A DNA stretch of 10,521 nt, taken from the NCBI RefSeq assembly GCF_000003605.2, contig NW_003149766.1, positions 501,006-511,526 on the forward strand. Direction: 5' to 3'. The first letter of the stretch is position 1. Each line of letters opens with the position of its first letter. Under the pieces are notes generated by a model, which searched no databases, was not told the DNA's origin, and was given only the letters and a program-made list of their open reading frames with translations. This DNA is from Saccoglossus kowalevskii (taxonomy: Eukaryota > Hemichordata > Enteropneusta > Harrimaniidae). Below, piece by piece: positions 6,901 through 10,521 of this stretch. The position numbers and the translations under genes were made by a program.

Positions 6901-8142
6901 GTGATATCTTCAATTATCTAATTTTGATAATTATTTTTGTTATTTTTGGTGAAAAGTGATATTTTTGAATTCTTGTTGAAAACAGCAAGTCTACATATTG
7001 TTCATTTTCTAATGATATCTTCAGTTCTTTAATTGAAATGTGCATTACCAACAGCGGAGCTATCTCAGCCGACAAGCTGCTTGTTTTGTTTTTCAGATAA
7101 GATTCAAAATGGCCGACTGGCGGCCATTTTGTTTTAATGAATGTGGTTCTAGTGCCATATCTCTGACTTGCTTTGACTGATTATGTTCAAATTTTAAATA
7201 TTTATTGTACATCATGTCATAGATATACATATATATTGGTTTGACGATGCTATTAAAAATGGCCGAATGGTGGCCATTTTTGTGCTAAAAAAATATTTAT
7301 GGATGGATTTTGTTCAAACTTGGTACATACATTAGACATTATGGGTTCCTGGTGCACGTTATTTTATTTTTCAGATCGGATTCAGAATGGCTGACTAGCG
7401 GCCATTTTGTTTTAATGAATGGGCCTCTAGAGCCATTTCTCTGACATGCTTTGACTGATTATGTTCAAATTTTATATATTCATTATACATGTACTCATGA
7501 TTTTGTTTTAATTAATGCTATTCCAGAGCAATATCTCTCAATACTCGTTTGACGATCAGATACAAATGTCAATCATTTTAATGTTAAACAATCATCATAA
7601 TCATATTCCTGACATGTTTATGTTCCAGCTACATTACTATAAACAAAACTATATATCTTAAATTTGATAACTAGCCGGGACTGTGCCATGCATGGCCTGT
7701 TTTTATTAGTAGAAGATTCTTGCGCATGTAATCATTCCAAATTTGGAATTTGCATTTCCTAATATGGTAGAATGAAAAACATCCTGTAAAATACTGCAAA
7801 ATTACGGCATGCTGTAACTCGTGGTGTTACGGTGACAGATGTATAATAATAGTTTACATGTATCATGCTAAATGTACAATGTAAAAATACTTTGTGTCTA
7901 ATGCTATTGAATGTGTTGTTTTGCAGGTGGATCTAATCCCGACACTCCCAATTCAATGACACCTAGTAAATCAAGCCCTGCAGCAACGCCTGGTTCTGTG
8001 ACCCCAACAAAGCCACAACCTAGCGATCAGAACACAGCTCCTTCACTACAACAGAGAGTCAGTAGGTTTTTTAGTAGTAGCAGCGCTGGTAGTAGTAGTG
8101 CACCTGATTTACAGCAACATGGAAATTTAGACCACAACTCAA
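708..8142 (+). CDS. RABL6: RABL6 orthologue (RAB-like 6), partial: six internal exons
   Basis: Six exons (708-903, 1685-1825, 2385-2490, 3024-3127, 4901-5007, 7927-8142) join in one frame into about 290 codons. Landmarks shared with vertebrate RABL6, as I recall it, occur in the right order: DDVVKVEVWDVVDKGK, LDAAFLDVYK, RDMGEHRVIL, YAESSMKN, FGLKYLHKFFNIPF and RETLMRQLETNQ. RABL6 is known as an atypical, large GTPase-like protein with no Rab-type prenylated tail. In mammals it is linked to ARF tumour-suppressor binding and control of cell proliferation. Here the G4-like NHRD and G5-like ESS motifs are visible, but the canonical WDTAGQ switch II is replaced by WDVVDKG, as in the family. The start codon, P-loop, switch I and C-terminal tail lie outside the window. 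The human protein is about 730 residues, so roughly 40 percent of the gene is present. All introns have GT-AG borders, and no frameshift or internal stop is seen, so this looks like a functional gene. Identification is from remembered family sequence, not a search. Confidence 0.93.
904..1684 (+). other. RABL6 intron between exons a and b
   Basis: The borders are GTATGT at the 5' end and TTTTGTAG at the 3' end. The interior is AT-rich, with a T run near 1490-1500 and an AATAAA near 1506 that is fortuitous inside an intron. The minus-strand open frames at 693-1106 and 1389-1730 overlap conserved + strand exons and have no recognisable product. I see no RNA gene or repeat. Confidence 0.8.
1685..1825 (+). 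CDS. RABL6: RABL6 exon b: G4 (NxxD-like) region
   Basis: The acceptor TTTTGTAG ends at 1684. The first base completes the Trp codon from the previous exon. The exon then reads TYDYIERELPKVPNHIPVLV, followed by LSNHRDMGEHRVILSEDVRN. The hydrophobic IPVLVL strand leading into NHRD matches the strand and G4 position (NKxD in canonical GTPases), so a guanine contact may be kept in relaxed form. The family-specific RDMGEHRVIL block is the strongest RABL6 signature in the window. The donor GTGAAT at 1826 splits an Arg codon after two bases. Confidence 0.93.
1870..1876. repeat. Left copy of probable target-site duplication
   Basis: GTATCGT here pairs with GTATAGT at 2248-2254 directly outside the other end of the MITE, with one mismatch in seven. 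The mismatch fits an old insertion. A true hAT duplication would be 8 bp, and the eighth base does not match. Confidence 0.55.
1877..2247. mobile_element. Non-autonomous inverted-repeat transposon (MITE), hAT-like ends
   Basis: The left end (1877 to about 1951) and the reverse complement of the right end (about 2165-2247) match over long blocks. Both start CAGA(G/A)GTACA, then share TTGGGGTTTGCA, GGTGACAT, and (A/G)CCAAGATCCC followed by CAA(A)TCTC. The right arm carries about 14 extra bases between the second and third blocks. The 7 bp outside the left end (GTATCGT, 1870-1876) nearly equal the 7 bp outside the right end (GTATAGT, 2248-2254), as expected for a target duplication. There is no coding capacity. 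CAG...CTG ends with a 7-8 bp duplication suggest a hAT-mobilised element. That family call is inference; the inverted repeats are directly visible. Confidence 0.85.
2248..2254. repeat. Right copy of probable target-site duplication
   Basis: GTATAGT directly follows the CTG end of the MITE and matches the left flank in six of seven bases. Confidence 0.55.
2385..2490 (+). CDS. RABL6: RABL6 exon c: G5 region and final GTPase-fold helix
   Basis: The acceptor CATTTCAG ends at 2384, and the exon's first G completes the Arg codon. It reads PIGSAMIQYAESSMKNGFGL, then KYLHKFFNIPFLILQ. AESSMKNGFGLKYLHKFF fills the place of the G5 ETSAK-type loop followed by the last helix of a RAS-like fold. The near identity of this stretch to the vertebrate protein indicates strong constraint. 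The exon ends in phase 0 after a Gln codon, at donor GTGAGT (2491). Confidence 0.93.
2491..3023 (+). other. RABL6 intron between exons c and d
   Basis: The borders are GTGAGT and GTATTTCAG. I see only ordinary AT-rich intron sequence: no inverted repeats, no tandem repeats and no plausible gene. The minus-strand frame 2950-3138 overlaps exon d and is a shadow. Confidence 0.8.
3024..3127 (+). CDS. RABL6: RABL6 exon d: acidic helical region after the GTPase fold
   Basis: The acceptor GTATTTCAG ends at 3023; the intron is phase 0. The exon reads RETLMRQLETNQKDIDSTLE, then ELHIHGESEEQNYD, a charged helical segment directly after the GTPase-like domain. Vertebrate RABL6 has RETLLRQLETNQ at the same place. 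Among the AG choices in the CAGAGAGAG run, only a start at 3024 keeps this reading. The donor is a near-consensus GTAAGT at 3128, phase 2. Confidence 0.92.
3128..4900 (+). other. RABL6 intron between exons d and e
   Basis: This 1773-bp intron has GTAAGT and ATTATTACAG borders. The part at about 3340-3730 differs in texture: homopolymer T runs, a C-rich stretch near 3602-3615, and stacked short open frames (3370-3564, 3545-3733). It may be an old mobile-element remnant, but I cannot name a family and found no inverted ends. The stretch 3740-4890 is plain AT-rich sequence with nothing recognisable. Confidence 0.75.
4901..5007 (+). CDS. RABL6: RABL6 exon e: Lys/Ala-rich helix
   Basis: The acceptor ATTATTACAG ends at 4900, and G completes a Met codon begun in the previous exon. 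The exon reads YLDALELKKKNQQAKQEAEA, then AAKLAAELNDQSKST. The first residues align with the Y-x-x-FLEMMEA segment of vertebrate RABL6. The rest is a basic then Ala/Glu-rich stretch, likely a single long helix or short coiled coil. It is much less conserved than the preceding exons and serves as the linker to the disordered tail. The donor GTACAT at 5008 is weaker than the other donors, phase 1. The join to the next exon keeps the frame (G plus GT gives Gly). Confidence 0.85.
5521..5631. repeat. Long imperfect hairpin, probable tiny MITE
   Basis: The left arm 5521-5553 and the right arm 5598-5631 are reverse complements over about 33 bp with about four mismatches, sharing GGATACCAACAAGTAT and GACAGTAC. 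The loop is about 44 bp. Weaker similarity continues outside the arms (TAGTAC on the left against GTATTA on the right), so the full inverted repeat may extend a further 10-15 bp on each side. There is no coding capacity. The most likely origin is a minimal foldback element; an expressed RNA hairpin is possible but unsupported. Confidence 0.75.
5773..6081 (+). mobile_element. Hairpin-headed repeat family, copy 1, left part
   Basis: The copy begins with a near-palindrome at 5773-5807 (AGTCCTCGTTCGGAC, then CACA, then GTCCGAAAAC...GGGACT). The same hairpin heads the second copy at 10084. Next come a GTGTG/GCGGACGGAC leader, a segment with ATCAAACTTCACACATACAT, a palindromic ATGGCCAAATGGTGACCAT, and GGATTTTGTTCAAACTTGG. 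These blocks occur in the same order in both copies, which establishes a dispersed family. The frame 5711-6049 across it lacks any known domain. The copy is interrupted at about 6082 and resumes near 7083. Confidence 0.8.
6082..7082. mobile_element. Second element inserted in the hairpin-headed repeat
   Basis: TAGCTCCGCTGT at 6082-6093 is exactly reverse-complementary to ACAGCGGAGCTA at 7051-7062. Comparison with the copy at 10084 shows that GATGCACGTCAT runs straight into a T-rich stretch and AGCCGACTGGCGGCCAT there. Here the equivalent sequence is split, with GATGCACATCAT before 6082 and the GGCCGACTGGCGGCCAT block from 7107. So about 1 kb was inserted. The right boundary is uncertain within about 20 bp (7062-7084), because TATCTCAGCCGACAAGCTGC lies outside the 12-bp match. 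The left end can itself fold (TCCGCT at 6086-6091 with AGCGGA at 6105-6110). No protein is encoded. Confidence 0.75.
6166..7035 (+). repeat. Tandem array, units of 154-164 bp
   Basis: The marker TCAGAT(T/G)TGTTCATT recurs at 6246, 6410, 6571 and 6725, and in the degraded form TCAGATTTATTACTT at 6881, giving periods of 164, 161, 154 and 156 bp. Each unit continues with TGATAT(C/T)TT, AATATTTTTGT, TTTTTGGTAAAAAGTGATAT, TTCTTGTT(G/A)AAAA, TGCTTTGATATTACATATAT and TACTACATGTG. A partial leading unit starts near 6166, and a final unit with an internal deletion ends near 7035. The units at 6571 and 6725 are nearly identical, pointing to recent duplication. The 6714-6959 open frame is a by-product of this array. 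Confidence 0.9.
7083..7490 (+). mobile_element. Hairpin-headed repeat family, copy 1, right part
   Basis: This stretch resumes the outer repeat: GGCCGACTGGCGGCCAT (7111), GGCCGAATGGTGGCCAT (about 7261) and GGCTGACTAGCGGCCAT (about 7388). Each is followed by ATTTTGTTTTAATGAATG or TTTTTGTGCTAAAA, and between them lie TGTTCAAATTTT and TGTTCAAACTTGGTACATAC. Units therefore alternate between two types with steps of about 127 and 151 bp. The right end is not sharply defined; similarity fades after the TATACATGTACTCATGA stretch near 7500. No coding potential is seen. Confidence 0.7.
7927..8142 (+). CDS. RABL6: RABL6 exon f: Ser/Pro/Thr-rich disordered region
   Basis: The acceptor TGTTTTGCAG ends at 7926, with a pyrimidine-rich lead. 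The exon encodes a low-complexity tail: GGSNPDTPNSMTPSKSSPAA, then more TP/SP pairs, then QQRVSRFFSSSSAGSSSAPD. The RVSRFF patch resembles the ISRLF patch that interrupts the Pro/Ser-rich tail in the vertebrate protein, which supports orthology despite the low complexity. Several SP and TP pairs are potential proline-directed phosphorylation sites (inference). AGT/AGC triplet runs at about 8064-8100 encode the serine tracts and may vary in length. The donor is GTAAGT at 8143, phase 1. The ATG at 7911 lies in the intron and is not a start. Confidence 0.85.
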
Positions 8143-8350
8143 GTAAGTGAAATGCACAACTCAAAGTAAGCAAGTCTCAGAAGTATTAAAGCAGCAAGTT
8201 AGGAAACTTAAATTACTGACAACTTTGATTTTGACAAAAGCCGTTTCGACCAACACAAACAATTTTGCATACTCTTTCAGTTCTTCAAAACCTCATAATT
8301 TTATTTTGAACAAAATATTGTTTTTTAAGAGTTGAATTGATGATGACAGA

Positions 8351-8518
8351 ATGAAGGGCAAGGCAACAGGGACGCAGCACCCTCATGCCATGGCAATGGG
8401 TTACCTCACTCTGGGGAGCAGATCCTCTGGCAACTATAACATTCTGATTGACCAGGGATCACATGTTGCCATAGTCTTCAACTGTCTGATAGTAATTTTG
8501 GCCACAAGGAAGCCATAG
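8351..8518 (+). pseudogene. Short open frame with weak retropepsin-like motif
   Basis: A 55-codon frame from ATG 8351 to TAG 8516-8518 stands out because its sequence is richer in GC than its surroundings. It contains SSGNYNILIDQGSHVAIV, which loosely resembles the active-site loop of retroelement aspartic proteases (hydrophobic, D-T/S-G, then S/A). The position that should be Thr or Ser is Gln, and there is no substrate-flap or second conserved block. At most this is a decayed fragment of an LTR-retroelement polyprotein; it could equally be chance. No long terminal repeat or neighbouring polyprotein segment was seen. Confidence 0.2.
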
Positions 8519-9368
8519 AATGCTCCATTTTATCTTAGAATTATCAAAAACTCCACACCCTGGTAGGGAGAACCCTATCTCCCCCACTTTTTTTTCTAGA
8601 AAACCCCTTGATTATTGGTCATCTACTTTAGTCAAAACCAAAGTAGTTTTCAAATTAGTGAGCAAGTTTGCTAACTTTCGGCACCAATACATCTGAGACT
8701 TGTTGTAAGTCAGAATAACACTATAATATCATGTGCAGTATGACTTTCCTTCAACATGTTACTCAGATTTGTGAATTATCAATGTTCACATTGCCCATTT
8801 ATCATACATTGTGTTCACATGAATTATTTCTCATTTTCCCATCATAATTGCATTGTATTTCTTTGCACATTGAGGATCAAATAGATGAGTCTAACCATGG
8901 TAATTCTATAATATATTGCACATTTCTTTACATAAACAATTTGGAAATTAAATCTATTTCTGTCATGGAATGAACTGGAAGGTATTTGTAAGCATGGAAG
9001 TTGTGTTAAGCCTGTTTACATCTTCTAGTATGGGAGTGACAATATGTGATCAAGTCTCATTGAACGGGAATAAATTTGAAACCCAATGGTGGTTTCTCGG
9101 GGGCAGACATTCAGGCATTTTCACCACCTGGCAATCATCACTGTGAAAACAAAGGCCGAAAACTTTTAGGAAACAGTACTTTGGGATGGTTGTTGAGACT
9201 CCCCTGAACAGTGTGACAAGAATATTTCTGCGTGTGCAACATATATAAATTTGGTTGTTAAGGATTACTTCAAAGTTGAGTTTGTGTTGTTTTTTTGAAT
9301 TTAGCTATTTTCACCAGCCCTTTGACCGGAGTTCCACAGCGGCTCGCGCAGAGCCCATATACCATACT

Positions 9369-9460
9369 TCCCTGAGTATAAGCCCCTTCCCGAGTATAAG
9401 CCCACCCCTCTGTTTTGGACATTTAATGAGTTGAGGGCATCCCAGAGTATAGGCCTAGGG
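9369..9460 (+). repeat. GAGTATAAGCCC-type interspersed repeat
   Basis: GAGTATAAGCCCC (about 9374), GAGTATAAGCCCA (about 9393) and GAGTATAGGCCTA (about 9446) occur within 90 bp. They lie beside C-rich and G-rich patches (CCCACCCCTCTG at about 9402, TGAGGGCATCCC at about 9433) that could pair. This looks like the terminal part of an interspersed repeat, perhaps a DNA-transposon end, but I see no matching inverted copy in the window and cannot name a family. Confidence 0.5.
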
Positions 9461-9479
9461 TGTTTCACCAGGCGTCGAC

Positions 9480-10083
9480 GACATTTATTAAAATATGCAT
9501 GTAAAAAGTGTATTTCATTACATAAAAATCATGATTGGTACGGTAGTTTGGTTCCAGCTTTTATGAGTAAACTCGCGGGCACGGCGGGCGAACGTACATA
9601 GTTCGCACGTTTTCTATTCTGTTATTTACTCGGGATGAACCCCATTGTTGCAATACTGAAATAATCCATATTTCTTTTGAGTAGTAGTTTTACGAACGGC
9701 TAAAATGTGATTGTTAAGTCGTGAAACCTGATCATCGTTTTACTTTTCCGAATAAACTTTTCCATTGAGACTATCGTGAATGGGGTGTGAATGAGCAAAC
9801 TATTCTTTGGCTGACTTGTTGGCGGCTGTGAAAGGTTTAAATACTTCCCTCACCCTCAGTTTACTTTTCGAAAATTGCAAATCAACAGCTTTTAGGGAAA
9901 AAAGTCACTGTTTTTTGTCGAAATCAGTGTTAATGGGTCGCATTTTAACATCGCAGTAATACACTTCCGCATTGCGTTGAAAAAAATACTTCGTCAATAA
10001 TAGGAAAACTTCGACTGTATGACAGAGCATTTTCATTGGTTAACGAAAGATGGTTACAGTTTTAAACGCACCAACAAATTATT
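9480..10083 (+). other. Intron stretch of unknown character
   Basis: This stretch lies between two repeats and may belong to the element that starts at 9369. It contains a small perfect inverted repeat, GCGAAC (9588-9593) with GTTCGC (9601-9606). No open frame of note, RNA gene or further repeat was found. Confidence 0.5.
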
Positions 10084-10521
10084 AGTCCCCGTTCGGACGC
10101 AGTCCGAAAACGGGGACTTATGTTTTGCCCTGTGTGCGTGCGTCCGTCCGTCCGTGCGTCCGTGATCACCTGTATCTCGAACATGCATGGACCGATTAAG
10201 TTCAAACTTTACTCATACATCACACATTATATGGGACATATGCACATGCATTTTTTTCATGATCCGATTAACGATAGCCGAATAGCGGCCATTTTAAGGC
10301 CGAAAATGCATCAAAATCGCACATTTTCACCATTCCGGACCCGGATCTCAGTTATGCATGGACGGATTTTGTTCAAATTTGGTACATACATTAAACATAA
10401 TAGGACCTTGATGCACGTCATTTTTTTTTCCGGATCAAGTTCGAAATAGCCGACTGGCGGCCATTTTGTTTTAAAGAATTCAGTTCTGGATCCGTATCTG
10501 AGACATGTCTGGATTGATCAA
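10084..10521 (+). mobile_element. Hairpin-headed repeat family, copy 2 (runs off window)
   Basis: The hairpin at 10084-10118 is AGTCCCCGTTCGGAC, GCA, GTCCGAAAACGGGGACT, pairing with a 2-nt bulge. It is followed by a CGTCCGTCCGTCCGTGCGTC leader at about 10141, then the same ordered blocks as copy 1: GTTCAAACTTTACTCATACA, an AGCCGAATAGCGGCCAT palindrome, GGATTTTGTTCAAATTTGG, GGACCTTGATGCACGTCAT and AGCCGACTGGCGGCCAT. It is uninterrupted where copy 1 holds the 1-kb insertion, so it serves as the empty-site reference. The 10120-10449 open frame has no recognisable domain. Confidence 0.85.
10134..10163 (+). repeat. GTCC/CGTG microsatellite in repeat leader
   Basis: A run of GTCC tetranucleotides with GTGC variants follows the head hairpin of copy 2. 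The matching place in copy 1 (about 5817-5850) has a shorter GTGTGT and GCGGACGGAC version, so this part of the family varies in length. Confidence 0.8.

Larger units (their letters stand above)
5008..7926 (+). other. RABL6 intron between exons e and f, repeat-laden
   Basis: This 2919-bp intron has GTACAT and TGTTTTGCAG borders. In order it holds plain AT-rich sequence (5008-5510), a long hairpin (5521-5631), a hairpin-headed repeat (5773-6081 and about 7083-7490), an inserted second element (about 6082-7082), and plain AT-rich sequence to the acceptor. The 7500-7926 stretch holds only a 12-bp perfect palindrome, GCCATGCATGGC, at 7685-7696. The open frames 5496-5714, 5617-5910, 5711-6049, 6714-6959 and 5646-5876 (minus) all fall inside repeats and are not genes. 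Confidence 0.8.
8143..10521 (+). other. RABL6 intron after exon f (partial)
   Basis: The donor GTAAGT at 8143 opens an intron whose acceptor is not in the window. I looked for the conserved acidic FVPDD-type block expected further into the tail and did not find it. The interior holds a short open frame with a higher GC level (8351-8518), plain AT-rich sequence (8600-9300), a GTATAAGCC repeat (9369-9460), a stretch of unknown character (9480-10080) and a second copy of the hairpin-headed repeat (from 10084). Confidence 0.65.

Noticed and set aside
7685-7696. Perfect 12-bp palindrome GCCATGCATGGC as a regulatory site
   Set aside because: It is isolated and intronic with no paired site or known context. 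A short palindrome is expected by chance at this scale.
8040-8142. SSS/AGT run as a frameshifted or non-coding microsatellite
   Set aside because: The run keeps the frame, mixes AGT and AGC codons, and lies in the tail region that is low-complexity throughout the family.
7911-8150. Separate gene starting at ATG 7911
   Set aside because: A strong acceptor at 7926 and donor at 8143 delimit an exon that joins in frame to exon e. The Met-Cys-Cys-Phe lead is intron sequence.
8143-9360. Search for the next RABL6 exon with the acidic FVPDD-type block
   Set aside because: No reading frame here gives that block after a plausible acceptor, so the next exon is taken to lie beyond the window.
1-10521. 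CRISPR array, operon or prokaryotic defence system
   Set aside because: The window has a spliced animal gene, degenerate transposon-type repeats, and no spacer-repeat regularity or co-directional bacterial genes.

Overview
The window looks like nuclear DNA from an invertebrate animal: AT-rich, with one split gene on the + strand, GT-AG introns, and introns full of short non-autonomous repeats. I would guess a marine lophotrochozoan such as a mollusc. That guess rests only on the overall style of the repeats (CGTCC-rich leaders, GGCC hairpins, GTATAAGCC-type repeats), so it is weak.

The only gene I can defend is the middle part of a RABL6 orthologue (RAB-like 6, also called Parf or C9orf86), an atypical RAS-superfamily GTPase. 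Six exons join without a frame break: 708-903, 1685-1825, 2385-2490, 3024-3127, 4901-5007 and 7927-8142 (870 nt, about 290 codons). They encode the second half of the GTPase-like domain, the helical stretch after it, and the start of the low-complexity Ser/Pro/Thr tail. The N-terminal exons (P-loop, switch I) lie upstream of base 1, and the C-terminal exons lie beyond base 10521.

The introns hold most of the other structure. There is a degenerate minisatellite of about 26-34 bp units (331-606). Intron 1826-2384 holds a 371-bp inverted-repeat element with hAT-like ends and a near-matching 7-bp target duplication (1877-2247). A long imperfect hairpin lies at 5521-5631. Intron 5008-7926 holds a larger repeat family that starts with a hairpin at 5773 and is built from alternating units of about 130-170 bp, each carrying a GGCC palindrome. 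This copy is interrupted at about 6082-7082 by a second element with inverted ends, whose interior is a 154-164 bp tandem array. A second copy of the outer family starts at 10084 and runs off the end of the window. The last intron also holds a three-fold GAGTATA(A/G)GCC(C/T) repeat at 9373-9458 and a short open frame at 8351-8518 with a weak retropepsin-like motif.

I see no tRNA, rRNA, CRISPR array, operon or prokaryotic signal. Most long open frames are chance frames inside introns or repeats. No previously undescribed coding system is evident. The most unusual structure is the nested, hairpin-rich repeat complex inside the RABL6 intron.
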